Positions 9,148 through 21,200 of a stretch of DNA of 64,000 nt are shown piece after piece (the stretch's first letter is position 1; the number at the start of each line of letters is the position of its first letter). Both the position numbers and the translations under genes were made by a program. The notes beneath the pieces were generated by a model that saw only the letters and a program-made list of their open reading frames with translations, was not told the DNA's origin and ran no database searches. The DNA comes from Falsigemmobacter intermedius (GTDB taxonomy: Bacteria > Pseudomonadota > Alphaproteobacteria > Rhodobacterales > Rhodobacteraceae): contig NZ_SBLC01000016.1 in the NCBI RefSeq assembly GCF_004054105.1, positions 1-64,000 on the forward strand, read 5' to 3'.

Positions 9148-9182
9148 AAAGCCCCTGCCGGCAAAGCGTCAGCAGGGGCTTT
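9148..9182 (+). terminator. Rho-independent terminator after signalling operon
   Basis: AAAGCCCCTGC (9148-9158) pairs perfectly with GCAGGGGCTTT (9172-9182), with a 13-nt loop. It lies 28 bp after the stop at 9120. The symmetric A and T ends suit termination in either direction. Confidence 0.8.
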
Positions 9183-9343
9183 GCCTTTGCGGTTCGGGGT
9201 GTGGAACCATGGGTTGCAAAAACGCACGCCCGGCCCGGCAGATCGGGGTGCGCTGCAGATCTTTCTTTGCCAATTGGTCAATAAATTGCCCGCAGCGCGG
9301 ATCGGCTGTCAGTTGCCGGAGTCCGCCTGCCTCCCGCTAAAGC

Positions 9344-9358
9344 TGCATACTATATGCA
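9344..9358. promoter_or_regulatory. AT-rich inverted repeat upstream of TPS operon
   Basis: TGCATA and TATGCA are separated by CTA in the most AT-rich part of this intergenic stretch, followed by ATTTTATAG. It could be an operator or part of a promoter for the secretion operon. No sigma-factor boxes are clear. The rest of 9183-9441 shows no gene. Confidence 0.25.
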
Positions 9359-9441
9359 TATTTTATAGAGGGTGTCTGCCAAGGTCTTCACGCAACCTAA
9401 GATTGGTTCCCCCGATTGAGGGAATAGCGCTGCGACCTTCA

Positions 9442-9476
9442 AACCCATTAGAAACGATAGATAATTTCTAAGGGTT
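9442..9476 (+). promoter_or_regulatory. Leader hairpin covering the Shine-Dalgarno of the TPS operon
   Basis: TTAGAAA (9448-9454) pairs with TTTCTAA (9465-9471), and AACCC (9442-9446) pairs with GGGTT (9472-9476), with one bulged A at 9447. The loop is CGATAGATAA. The 3' arm contains AAGGG (9470-9474), the only purine-rich ribosome-binding site before the GTG at 9485. Folding would hide it, so translation could depend on temperature, a ligand or a protein. Confidence 0.5.
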
Positions 9477-9484
9477 CGTTGGGT

Positions 9485-9961
9485 GTGAGGATCTTTATCA
9501 GTCAGCTTTCCGTCGCCCTTGCGGGCATGGCCGGGCTTCTGTCCGGGCTTCCTGCATGGGCGGAGCCGACCTCGCTCTGGCAGCGCGACTGCGGGGCGGA
9601 GGGGGCTTGCGTGCTGTCGCAGACCCTCCTGAGCCCGCAGACCTCCCGGCCCCTTGCGCTCCTGCGCATTCAACTCAACGGCGAAGAGGCTGTGCTGCAG
9701 GCCCTGTTGCCCGCCGGGGTGCATCTGGCCTCGGGCGCCTTTTACACCCTCGACGGCGGGGCCGAGCATCGCCTCGATTACCTGCGCTGCCGTGATGCGC
9801 TCTGCGAGGCCAGCCGCGCGCTGGATGCGAAAGAATGGCGCGCTTTGCGGCGGGGCAGGACCCTGTCGCTGCTGTATCGCCCCGCTGCCGGAGAGCCCCC
9901 GGCTGAACTTCAGATCTCGCTGACCGGGATCACTGCTGCCGCCAGAGGAGATCAGGGATGA
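9485..9961 (+). CDS. IalB-like exported protein 1 of the TPS operon
   Basis: This 158-aa exported protein resembles the invasion-associated locus B family, whose role outside Bartonella is little known. A signal peptide ends near GLPAWA. The mature part has two cysteine pairs (RDCGAEGAC and RCRDALC) and the family core ALLPAGVHLASGAFYTLDGG. It is clearly related to the protein at 11506-12072 (shared xxPxGVxLxxGAxYxx and xRCxxxxCEA). I prefer GTG 9485, 10 bp after AAGGG; TTG 9479 in the same frame is the alternative. It overlaps tpsB by 4 bp, so it is made with the transporter. A periplasmic chaperone or assembly role for TpsA is my inference. Confidence 0.75.
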   Translation: MRIFISQLSVALAGMAGLLSGLPAWAEPTSLWQRDCGAEGACVLSQTLLSPQTSRPLALLRIQLNGEEAVLQALLPAGVHLASGAFYTLDGGAEHRLDYLRCRDALCEASRALDAKEWRALRRGRTLSLLYRPAAGEPPAELQISLTGITAAARGDQG

Positions 9962-11469
9962 TCCGCAAAGCCGCCCTCGCGCTTGCCCTTATGCTGCCGC
10001 TCCCCGCCCAGGCGGCGGGGCCCGGCTTTGCGCTGACACGCATTGACACGCCCTCCTCCGTCTATCTGAGCGCGGGTGAAATATCGGCGGTGACCTCGCA
10101 GTATATCGGCCGGCCCATCACCTTTGACGACCTTCAGCAGATGATGCAGCGCCTTCAGGCGCTTTATGAGGCCGCGGGGGTCCCGACGGCAGAGGCCGTT
10201 CTGCCCGCCCAGGATATTCTGGGCGGTGTTTTGCGCGTTGATCTCGTCGAAGCCGCCATTGAGCAGGTCGAGGTGAAAGGCAATGGCTCGACCCGTCCCG
10301 AGTTCTTCCGCCGCGCGCTGAGCCTGCGTGAGGGGGAAAAGCCCGATTTCACCCGGCTGGAGCGGGAACTGCGCGTGCTGGCGCAAAGCCATGATCTGGC
10401 CCCCGCGCTCGATTTCGCCCCTGGTGAGCGGATGGCGGGCACCCGGGTGACCATCACGGGCAATGAGCCGAAAAACCTGCGCTTTGCCCTTGCAGCCGAT
10501 AACCACGGCCGGGAGGAGACCGGGCAGCAGCGCCTGCACGCCACGGCGCAATGGGCCAGTCTGACCGGCTGGCGCGACCGGCTGGGGATCAACCTGACGC
10601 GCACCAGCGGTGCCTGGTCAGGGGCGGTCAGCTATGACCGGCCGGTCGGGGTGTCGGGCGGGCGTCTGGTCGTGGGGCTTCATGCCTCAAATTCGCAGGT
10701 GATCGGCGGCAGTTTTTCGGCCGCGCGGGTGGTATCGGATTCCCAGGGGTTCTCCCTGGGCTATCGTTTTCCCCTGCGCATGGCGCATGACCGCTCAATC
10801 TATGCCTCTTTTGGTCTGACCCATGACCGCACGCAGTCGGAAATCGCGGGCATTCAGTTCGTTGACACCAAGCTCAATGAGATGACCGCTGAGGTCAGCT
10901 ATCGGCGCAGCATTCCGCTGACGGAGTTTGGCGGCACGGCGCGTCTGCGCATGGGGTCTGCGAAAAGTGCCGGCGGGGCGCTGACCGATGGCGGCTACGG
11001 TGTGCTGCAGGTCTCGGGCTTTGCCAACCGGCGTCTCTCTCAGGGCTATGCGCTGACGGCCTCGCTTGATGGTCAGATGGCCAGCAAGCTGCAGCTGCCG
11101 GTCGCGCGTCAGTTCGGCGTCGGCGGCACTGAGATTCTGCGCGGCTATCCCTCTGATGTGCGCGCCGCACCCGAGGCCGTCGCGCTGCGGCTGCAGGTGG
11201 TGCAGCTTGATCCCTGGCGGGTGATGAACGACCGCCTCGCCATTCAGCCCTATGTGTTTGCCGATGCGGCGGTGCTGCGCACCTCTGCCAGCATCGGCTC
11301 GCGCACCACGGCGGCCGACCGGCTGTTCTCGGCCGGGATTGGCGCGAATTTCACCTTCGACGGCCGCTACGGCCTGCATGCGCTGGTGGGGGTGCCGCTC
11401 AGGCCCACCACCGGTTTCACCGAGTCCGGCCAGGCCATCGCGCTGCTGGGGCTTTCGGTGAATTTCTGA
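9958..11469 (+). CDS. TpsB outer-membrane transporter (ShlB/FhaC family)
   Basis: This 503-aa Omp85-superfamily transporter would secrete the giant TpsA protein encoded downstream. A signal peptide (about 1-20, ending PAQAAG) is followed by two POTRA-like domains (about 25-110 and 110-165, the second starting IEQVEVKGNG). The barrel then opens with the typical DNHGREETG strand. The conserved loop-6 motif is GGTEILRGYPSD, a VRGY/F variant with Leu in place of Val. The chain ends in the aromatic residue of LSVNF, as expected for barrel insertion by BAM. Length is slightly short for the family (about 550). ATG 9958 overlaps the IalB-like gene. A second IalB-like gene lies between tpsB and tpsA. 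Confidence 0.9.
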   Translation: MIRKAALALALMLPLPAQAAGPGFALTRIDTPSSVYLSAGEISAVTSQYIGRPITFDDLQQMMQRLQALYEAAGVPTAEAVLPAQDILGGVLRVDLVEAAIEQVEVKGNGSTRPEFFRRALSLREGEKPDFTRLERELRVLAQSHDLAPALDFAPGERMAGTRVTITGNEPKNLRFALAADNHGREETGQQRLHATAQWASLTGWRDRLGINLTRTSGAWSGAVSYDRPVGVSGGRLVVGLHASNSQVIGGSFSAARVVSDSQGFSLGYRFPLRMAHDRSIYASFGLTHDRTQSEIAGIQFVDTKLNEMTAEVSYRRSIPLTEFGGTARLRMGSAKSAGGALTDGGYGVLQVSGFANRRLSQGYALTASLDGQMASKLQLPVARQFGVGGTEILRGYPSDVRAAPEAVALRLQVVQLDPWRVMNDRLAIQPYVFADAAVLRTSASIGSRTTAADRLFSAGIGANFTFDGRYGLHALVGVPLRPTTGFTESGQAIALLGLSVNF

Positions 11470-11505
11470 CCTGTTCCGGCCCTTTCAAGACCCGAGGAAT
11501 CCCTG

Positions 11506-12072
11506 ATGACCTTTTCTTTTGCCTCTCTCTCCGCCGTTGCTCTGACCGCCACTCTGGCCTTCGCGCCAGTGGCCGTTGCGCAGACCGCTGCCCCTGAGGC
11601 TGCGGCCCCCGTGCAGGATCTGGCGAATTACACCGCTTTCGGCTCCTGGCTGGTGAACTGCGAAGCGCTGAGCGTGAAGCGCTCGGTCTGCCGTCTGACC
11701 CAGGAGCTGACGCTGAAAGACAGCGGCGAGCTGGTGGTGCGTCTGGTGGCACTTCCGGTCAAGGACGGCGCTTTGCTTTTTGCCCAGGTGCCCCAGGGGG
11801 TCTATCTGCCCGGCGGCGCGGTTTACCGCATCGCGGATAAAGAAGACCTGCCGCAACGCGAGATGATCTGGCAGCGCTGCCTTGGCGGCGTCTGCGAAGC
11901 CGCCACCGGCCTTGATGAGGCCGAGCTGGAAACTCTGAGCGGCGCGGAGTCGGTGCTCTTTGGCTACCGCATGGATGCCGATGGTGAACCGCTGATCGTG
12001 AAGGTTGAAATGTCGCGCTTCAGCGAAGGTGTGGCGGCGCTGCGCGCTCAACTCCCCAAAGAGGGCGAGTAA
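11506..12072 (+). CDS. IalB-like exported protein 2 of the TPS operon
   Basis: This 188-aa protein belongs to the invasion-associated locus B family. A signal peptide ends near PVAVAQ. The family start FGSWLVNCE is present, followed by a second Cys in RSVCRLTQEL, the core AQVPQGVYLPGGAVYRI, and the later pair QRCLGGVCEAATG. It is fuller than its paralogue at 9485-9961, which lacks the FGxW segment. It lies 36 bp after tpsB with GAGGAA before ATG 11506, and 138 bp before tpsA. Two IalB-like proteins bracketing a TpsB gene is an arrangement I do not recall. They may act on the same substrate in the periplasm or at the surface; this is inference from position only. Confidence 0.8.
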   Translation: MTFSFASLSAVALTATLAFAPVAVAQTAAPEAAAPVQDLANYTAFGSWLVNCEALSVKRSVCRLTQELTLKDSGELVVRLVALPVKDGALLFAQVPQGVYLPGGAVYRIADKEDLPQREMIWQRCLGGVCEAATGLDEAELETLSGAESVLFGYRMDADGEPLIVKVEMSRFSEGVAALRAQLPKEGE

Positions 12073-12082
12073 CCGCCATTCG

Positions 12083-12112
12083 CGCGTCCTGGCCGAAAAC
12101 GGCCAGGACGCG
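12083..12112 (+). terminator. Perfect 13-bp hairpin between IalB2 and tpsA
   Basis: CGCGTCCTGGCCG (12083-12095) pairs perfectly with CGGCCAGGACGCG (12100-12112) around an AAAA loop. No T-run follows. It lies 10 bp after the IalB2 stop. It could be an attenuator or an mRNA-processing and stability structure that lowers tpsA expression relative to its helpers. Confidence 0.5.
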
Positions 12113-12210
12113 CTGATCTGAGCCCTGGGGGAGCGCTGCAGCCCCCGCCGCAGCCCCCCGATTGCTGATTTCAAATTTGCCCCATTCGCCGATGTCCGTG
12201 GAGTTTTAAG

Positions 12211-15200
12211 ATGACCAATGCCCTGCAAGACCGTCCTGTTCTCGTCTCGGGCCTGCGCGCCACTCTGCGGCGCGGGGTCTCGGCTCTTGCCATTGCATCG
12301 GTCATCTCGGGCCAGATTGCACCGGCCTGGGCAGATGCGGCCTCCGTCATCACCGGAACCGGGGCTTATGATGCGGGCATTTCGACCAGCACGGCGGGCG
12401 GTCAGTCGGTCTTTGACATCACCGGGCAAAAGGCCGGATCGCCGGGCAGTTCGACCGATGTCATGGTCTATGACACCTTCAATCTGGCGACCGGCGACAG
12501 TGTCAACTTCCGCCTGAATCAGAATTCAAGCCGCATCGTCAACATCATGGAGGGCAATGCGGGCGTTGCCATCGACGGCGCGGTGCGCAGCTTTGAATAT
12601 GGCGCGACGAGCGTAGGCGGGGACATTTATTTCGTCACCCCCGGCGGCTTTGTGCTGGGGGAAAACGGCTCGGTTCAGGCCGGGCGGCTGGTGGTGACGA
12701 CGCCGACCGCGGGTTACCGCGATGATATGATCGACAGCCTGGGCAGCGGGCCGCATCTGAAATCCTTTGAGGGCTACGTTGACGACATCGACGCCGGCAA
12801 CGAAGAGATGGGCAACGGCGCGATTGAGATCCGGGGCCGGATTGAGGCGCGTGCGCTGAGCCTGCGGGCCGGGGCGCGGATGCTGCTGAACGGTCAGGTC
12901 ACCGTCAGCGGCGCAGGCGGCACCGACAGCGGCCAGCCGGTGACGGCGGTGAATACCGGCGATGTGAAACGCGCAGCCGGTGTGGTGGTGCGCGACGGCG
13001 TGGTCAGTCTGCGCGCGGCGGGCGATCTGACGATCGGCGGCAATATTACCGCCACCAATGGCGCGACAGGCGGTGCGGCGATCACCGCTCAGGCCAAAGA
13101 CATCACCCTGAAGCTTGACCAGCCGAATTCGGCCCTGGTCGCCGGCGCGGATGGGGCAAGCCGTCCGGGCTTTATCATTATGTTCGCCGAAGACAGCCTG
13201 CTGGCAGAGCGCGCGGTGAAGCTGGAAGCGATGGGCGCGGGCGGTCTGGTCTGGCTCGGGGCTGATGAGATCACTCTGGGGCAGGGTGGCAGCGGCACGG
13301 GCGACGGCACGCTGGGCGGTTCGGCCGGCGGCACGGTCATGCTGGAGGGCGGGGAGCTGAAGATTCTTGGCGGCTTCACCACCGGGGGCGCGCAGGTTCT
13401 GGCCGAGGCAGGCCGCATCGATATTGACGGCAGCCTGACCACTTCGGGCGGGGATGTGATCGCCAAAGGGCGTGACATCCGCATGAACGGTGGCACCATC
13501 GACACCACCGCGCCGGGCGGCTCGGGTCTGATTGCGCTGGTGGCAGAGCACAGCAATATCGACCAGGCCTGGCCGATCTCGGTGCGCGATGCCGAGGCGA
13601 AGGTGACCCTGGCCGGGGCCACGCTGAAGGGCGGCGCCATTGTTGTTTACGCCGTGGCGCGCAGCGGCACCGGCACCAATCTCGACGATGCCGCGGCGCT
13701 TCTGGAAAGCGAAGAGCGGCTGGCGCGGCTGCAGGATGCGTTTTTCAACAGCTTCGGCTCTCAGACCGTCATCATCCCGGCCGATGGCGACACTCCGGAA
13801 CAGGAGGTCACCACCTCTGCGCTGAGCGATATTCTCGAAGGGCTGATCGACGCGGGCGTCGATGCCGCGCAGAATGCCTCTTTCTCGGCGCTGAAGGCCC
13901 TGGCCGCGCAGCTTGTGGTCTCGATCCCGATCAATGAGGCGAAGGCCTCGGTGACGATTACCGACAGCACCATCACCTCTGACGGCACCCGCGGCGCCGC
14001 GGGGCTGACGCGGCAGAATGGCAAGACCAACTGGGCCGAAGGCGAGCGCGCCCGCGACGCCGCGATCACCAATGACGGTCTGGTCTCGGACGTCTGGTCG
14101 CTGAGCGCGCCGGCGATCCTTGGCACCAAACGTCTGACCCTGCCGGCGGACTGGAACGGCCCGAATGCGGAAACTCCGGCCTCTCAGGTCGGTGCGCCGC
14201 GCGAGGATGTCTATATCCGCGCCCATGCCGAGACCATGGTTGAGACCAAGCCCGGCGCGCTTTTGCCGGTGCCGGTCTCGGCGCTTGGCGCTTACAGCAA
14301 AACCCGCGCCACCGTGCAGATCACCGGCGCGACCGAGATCACTTCGGCCCGCGATCTGGCACTGCGCTCAACCGTGCGCGATGCCATGGCGGTGGATTTC
14401 AAGGGCGCCAAGATCGGCGGTCTGACCCTGGCGCTGAATGTTACCGTTCAGGAGGTCGAGAACCAGCTTCTGGTGGATGCCAAAAAGATCAGCGCGGGGG
14501 GGCGCGCGATTTTTGAGGCCAAAACCGTGCGCAGCCATGAAACTTCTGTCGCGGCGGCGGCGGGGGACAGCGACTGGTTGGCGGTGGCGCTGAACGTCGG
14601 CCTGAGCAGCAACCACACCGAGGCTGCGGTCAATGTGCGCCCCGGCACCTCCGGGGATCGCAGCACCGGCGGTCTTCACGCGGGCGGCGGCGTCGATCTG
14701 ACGGCGCAGACGCTTTATCTGGCGAACTCGCGGGTCACCGAAGCGACGGTCAGCGAAAACAATCCCACCACGGCGGTCGTCACCAAAAACCCCCATATCG
14801 AGCCGCTGATCTCGGGGATGACCAAGGCGATCAAGCGCAACCTCGGGATGGATGCGAACTCGCAGCCCAAGACCCTGGGGCTGGGCTTCGGGATCGACGT
14901 CAACGCCTTCCAGGACGATACCTTTGCCTCGCTGAACGGCGGCTATCACGATCTGGAGAACGGCGGCGATTACCGCGCCTTTGCCACGCCGGGCGCGGTG
15001 ACGCTTTCGGGCGTTCAGGACCTGAACCTGCGCTCCTCGCTGGATTACCGCACCACCACGGCGCTGTCAGGCCCGGTGCGCCGGGCAGTCTCGCGGATGG
15101 GGGATTTCGGCTTTGTTCTCAAGCGGAAGGCCGATCTTCTGGGCCTCAGCTATGACCAGCTGATCGGCCAGCACACCGATGGCATCTTTGCGGCAGGTGC

Positions 15201-18200
15201 GCTCAGCTATCTGGGCAGCCGCACCGAGGCGGAGCTGGGCGGCAATGTGAAGGGCGGCACGGTTTCGGTGAGCGCGACCACCGATCTCGGCTCGCTGACC
15301 GAGGCGCTGAGCGGGCTTTGGGACAGTGTGCAGGAATGGCGCGATTATGCCGGGCGGCTGGAGACGCTGAAGGGTCTGCCTGCCCAGGTGCTCTCCGATG
15401 CGCCGGAGGATCAGGATTCGGATGCGCCGGGCCAGGCCTCGGCGGTGCTCGACACCCAGCCCGAGATGCCCGATCTGATGGACTATCTGCTCTCGGGACT
15501 GACGCCGACCTCCGGCGTGATCTCGGCGGGCACGCGGACGCCCAAGCCCACCTCCAACCCCGGGATCCCGGTGGATGATAAAGCGCAAAACAGCGCCATG
15601 GGCCTGTCGCTCAACGCCTTTATGACCAATGCTCAGACGGCGGCGCGCATTCTCGACGGCGCGGTGATCGCAACTGAGGGCGATGTCAGCGTTCACGCGG
15701 CTGAAACCTCGGCGATGATCTTCGGCAATAACTTCCTGCCGACCCATAACCCCTTTGCCAGCGATGGTCCCGCCACCGCGCTTGGCGGCACCCTCGGGGC
15801 CGAGGTGAACCGGGGCAGCATCAGCACCACCGTGGGCCGCGCACAGATCGAAGCACGCGATCTGAATGTGACCGCATTGAACGACCGCTTCATGGGCCAG
15901 CTGGTCTATGCCGGACGCGGCGGGCGCGAAAAGGGCATCAGCCTCTCGCTGGGTGCCAATGTCACCCTGAAAGACACCACCGCGCTGGTTTCGGGCAATG
16001 CCCGCATCGATCTTGACCGGGATCTGAAGATCGAGGCCAAAGACGACACCATCAACTTGGCCGTTGCGGCCGGGCTTTCGGGTGCCACTGCCGCCGGAAG
16101 CGGCACCCCCGCCACCGCCGTGGGCGGCGCGGTCATCGTCAATTACATGGAGCGCGATGTTTACGCCGGGATCGGCTACCGCAAGGGCGAGGTTGCCGAT
16201 GGCACGGGCTATGTGACGGCCGCAGGGGCGGCCAGCATTGCGGCGCTGAACAATGCGCTCGACATTGGTGTGGCCGCCGCAGGTGCGGTGACGGCTGAAA
16301 CCGCCGCCCCGCCCCAGACCCCCGGCAGCGGGGGGGGCGCGAAAGACGACAGCATTCTGATGTCGCTGAACCCGCTGGTCGGCGATGATGTCGTTGAAAA
16401 GATGATGCTTCTTGAAGACATCGATTTCTTTGACGATCTGAACACCGATGAGACCTCAGAGGTTGGCAGTCAGAAAACCGGCCTGTCGCTGGCAGGCTCT
16501 GGCGTGGCCAATATCATCGCCTCAAACAGCACTCGCAGCGAGATTGCCGCGGGCTCAAAGCTGACCAGCGGTGGCAATCTGCAGGTCTCGGCGCTGAACA
16601 ATGGCCTGACCATCGGTGCGAGCGGCGCGGTTTCCGTGGCGCTTCAGACCCAGAACGGCGCAGATGTCCTGGCGGGCGCGCTCAGCATCACGCTGGGCTT
16701 CCGGGATGTCTCGGCAAAGCTTGGCGGTGAGATCCTGTCGGAAAACGGCACGATCACGGTTCAGGCGAAGGACGAAAGCCACACGGTCAATGTTGCCGTG
16801 GGCGGTGCGGGCACCTCAAAAGGTGACAAAGCCATCGCGGGTTCGGTGGCGATGAACCTGCTGATGGGCGAGACCCTAGTGGATGTGAACGGCGCCCGGC
16901 TTGAGGCGGGGCAGAAGATTGATCTTCTGGCCGCTGACAGCTCCTGGCAGCTGGCTGTGGGCGGGGCGATTGCCGTCAATATGAGCGCCGATCAGGGGCT
17001 CGGCTTCGGCATCGGCGTGGCGTCGAACAATTACAACCGCCATGCCCTGGTGCGCCTGCGCAATGCGGCGCAGCTGACGGCGGCTGACATCGCGGTTGAG
17101 GCGGGCTTTAACGCGCGGCTTTACGGCTTTGGCATCTCGGCAGGGGCCGGCAAAACCGGTGCGGCAGGCTCGGCCTCGGTCAATACGATCGTGGCGGATG
17201 CGCGGGTTGAGATCGGCGACAGCCCTGCGGCGCAGACCAGGGTGGCGCTGAAAGCGCTGAACAGTCTGAAGATCACCGCCCGCGATGAGGCGCAGATCTG
17301 GGCCTTGGCCGGGGCGCTGGCCTTTGGGCGTCAGAATGCCGTGGGCGCTGCCGGTGCGGTCAATGTGATCACCGGCAAGACCCTGGTGAAGATCGACAAT
17401 GCGCTTCTCGAGGGGCGCATTCCGGCGGCCACTGCCGAAGTGCCTGACCCCTATGCCGCTGCCTCGGTTGAGCTTCTGGCGAGGGGCAACAGTAAGATCC
17501 GCAGCCTTGGCGTGGCGGGTGCGGCCGGGCTTGACGGCACGGCGGTTGGCGCGGGCATCACAGTGAATACCGTGGTTGCAGATGCCGGCATCGCCATGAC
17601 CGGATCGGTTGTGCGCGGGGCTGAGAGTTTCACGGCAGATGCGAAGTCAAAGCGCGACATTCAAAGCATCGCCGGGGCGGCTGCGGCCGGGGGCAAGGGC
17701 GCGGCGGGTGCGGCTCTGGCCGTCAACCTGATCCTGAGCAATGACACCACCACGGTTATTAACGGAAATGACATCACCGCCTCTGCGGTGACCGCGAAGG
17801 CTGTGGCAGAGGGCAAAATCCGCTCGGCGTCTGTGGCGATCGGGGCCTCGACCGGTTCCGCCGTTGCAGGGTCGGTTTCGGTCAATGTGATCACCGGCAA
17901 CACGCGGGCTGACATTCGCGGCGGCACCATCCGCGATGCGCAGAGCGTGGCCCAGATCGCCGAAGATGATCAAACCATCAAGGTCATCGCCGGGAACGCC
18001 GCCGTCGGCACCGGCGGCGCGGGTGTGGGTGTGGCCATCGCGGCCAATGTCATCGCCCAGGGCACCTTTGCGAAGGGAAGCTATGCCCTGACCGGCGCCG
18101 GTGCGCCGGATCTGAGCGCGAGCGCGGTGAACCGCGCGCATATCGCCGCCATCGGGGCCACGGTGGCCGGGGGCAGCACCACCGGCGTCGGGGTCTCTGC

Positions 18201-21200
18201 CGCTGTGGGCGATATCGGCAACCGGACTGAGGCCACGCTCGACACCGATGCGGTGAGCGCAGGCGACATCACGGTCAATGCCTCAAACAACAGTCAGATT
18301 GATATCCTGGGCGGCGCGGCAGGCGTTGGCATGGGTGGCGCGGGCGTGGGGGCTGCGGTCTCGCTTGCGATGATCCATGACACCACCTATGCGGGCCTCG
18401 ATGCGAGCCGTCTGACCAGCTCGGGGGATCTGAGCGTCACGGCTTATAAGGAAGGCAATATCAAAGCCGCCGCCATCGGCATTGCGGCGGGCAGCGGCGC
18501 GGGCGTTGGTGCCTCGGTCGTCTTCACCATGATCGGGCGCGAGAGCACTGTCGATGGGCTGGCAGAGGCGCACAGCTTTGACCCCGATGCGCCGGAAGGT
18601 CAGGCCAGCACCACGACCAGCGCGCGCGGTGACGCCGATGCCACGAAATCGATGATTATGGCGGATCTGGCGAGCAATGCAGGTGCCGCAGGAGACGGCC
18701 GTCTGGATCAGGCACTCGGCAGCGCGAACGGCCGCATCGCGGATGATGTGACCGAGGCGAAACTCCGTCTGCAGCAGGCCGGAGAATTCGGCAATATCCT
18801 GGTGCGCGCCGAAGATAAGGCGACCATCTCGTCGCTGGCAGGCTCGGCCGCGGCGGGGGGGGCTGCGGGTGTCGGTGCGGGGCTGACCGTCAATCTGATG
18901 TTCGGTGCGACGAAATCGGGGCTTGAGCTGGCCTCCGGGCGCAGCCTTGCAGGCAGCGTCTCGGTGCTGGCGCTGCAGACCGGCCGGATCAACACCCACG
19001 CCTATGCCTTTGGCGGCGGCGGCTCGGCGGGTGTGGCAGGGGCGCTGAACGTCAATGTCATGCAGCGCGGCCTGCTGACGGAGGTGAAGGGCAATGGTGC
19101 AACCCTTGCGACCAATGCCGCCGATGTGACCGCTGCGGCCGATCAGACCGGCGTGGTGGACAGCATCGCGGGCGTTCTGGCCTTTGGCGGCGCCGCCGGC
19201 GTTTCTGCGGCCATTTCGGTCAGCTACGTCAATGACAGCGCGGCCACGGCCGTGCGCGATGTGGCCTTTGACACCCGTGAGACCGGGATTGCCGATCTGA
19301 CCCGTGCGGGCAAAGTGACTCTGCGGGCCGGCTCGGATCTGGAAGTTATGGGCTCTGCCGCCAGCGCAGGGGTCGCGGCAGGGGCCGGGATTTCGGGCGC
19401 GGTTGTGGTCAATGTGGGCGCAGGCGAGGTCAGTAACACCAGCCGCAACACCACGATCCATGCCCGCGATCTTGATATTCTGACCCTCGGGGATCGCAAT
19501 TTCACCGCCTACAGCGGTGTGCTTGCCGGGGGCTTTGCCGGGATTGGTCTGGCCACTTCGGTCAATACCGCCGGGGTGAAAGTGACCTCGCGCCACGACG
19601 GTCTGACCGCGAAACTCGGCGGCCACGGGCGTCTTGAGAGCAGCGCTGAGGCCGGTTTTGGCGGTCTGGCCGTGGGTCTTTCGGGCGGTGCCGTGGCGGT
19701 TGTGGGCACCGCGATTGCCAATACCTCAAAGTCTGAGGTTGTCACTGAGCTGACCGCAGCCGATGTGGTGGCACGCGGCAATCTCGACGTCTCTTCGGAT
19801 CTGAAAGCCTTTATCACCATCGATGGCGGTGACGACAGCCGGGTCGGCGCGGTGACCGGCGGTGCCGCCGTGGGCGGTCTCTCCGGAGCGGGGGCTGCGG
19901 TCGCGGTCAATGTCTTTAAGGGCAAGGCCGAGACGCGGATCGGCGATCAGTCCCGCCTTGCGGCGCTTGGGGATGACGGGCGTCTGGCCGTGGAGGCGGC
20001 GCGAGGGCTGCGCATCCGCGCTGACAGCGCGGCAAGCGTCTCGAGCGCGACCATCATGGCGGCCTCGGGTATCGGAGCGGCCACCGGAGCCATTTCGACC
20101 GTGGTGCTTCAGGATGCGGCACGCGTCCTGATCGGGGATCTGAACCAGGACGGGCTGACCAGCGGTCGGGTGGTTCTGAATGAGCAGGCCGATCCGCAGC
20201 TGCGCAATGATCTGGGCTATGACCAGGGCAGCACCACCCGTGGCCATGCCGCGCAGGACAGCGTGATTGCCGCGACCAGCAATGCCGAAATCGCTGCCAA
20301 TGTGGGCTCCGTTGCGGCGGGCCTCGGGGCGGGCGGTGCGGCGATCTCGGTGGTTGTGGCTGAGAATGAAGCGAAGGTGCGGCTGGGCGGCGCGGTGATC
20401 GGTGCCAACCGCGATGTGGAGATATCCGCGCTTTCTGACACCCGGATCGGCGGCAGCACCGCCGGTGCGGCGGCAGGTGTGGGGGCAGGGGCCTCCACTG
20501 TGAGCACGCGGTTCTTTGCAAGCCGCGCCTCGGTCGATCTGCTGGGGACGGATGTGCTGCCGCGCCCGACGGAGACACCGGGGACGCCGGTGGGGGATCT
20601 GCGGATCACCGCACAGACGCGGGCAGAAAATACCGCGAAAACCGGGGCCTTCAGTGCCGCGGCGGTCGGCGGCAGCGGCGCGGTCTCGGTGACGCAGTCC
20701 GACAGTTCGGCTGTGATCCGCGTGGACAGCATCCGTGGTCTGATCGCGACCGAGGAGATGGACGGCACGGAAGAGGCGGTTCTCAACAGCAACCTTCATG
20801 CCGCAGTCAACACAACGCTTCTGGCGGATAACCTGCTGGAGATTGCAGCCGATACCATGGGCGGCTCGGGCGGCGTCTTTGGCGGCACTTCGGTGGTTTC
20901 GCAGACGCTGATCGCGGGTTCAGAGGCAGCGGTTCGCATCGGCGCGGATCAAAGCCTGGAGGCGGGGGGCGATCTCTCCATCAGGGCCAAAGACCGGCTG
21001 GAGAGCCACACGCGCACCGGGGCCATCAGCGCGGCCGGTCTGGCCGCGACCGGGATTGCGGTGGATGTTCAGCGCTTTGAGACCACCTCAGAGGTCAGCA
21101 TCGGCCGGGGTGCCAGCCTGATCGCAGGCGGAGATGTGGTGCTTTCAGCCCAGTCGTCGCGTGACATTGATGTCGGGGTCTCTGCCGGATCGGCGGCCGG

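Noticed and set aside
18283-19626. Minus-strand open frame of 447 codons inside tpsA
   Set aside because: Same codon-bias shadow effect; no recognisable protein family and no start signal.
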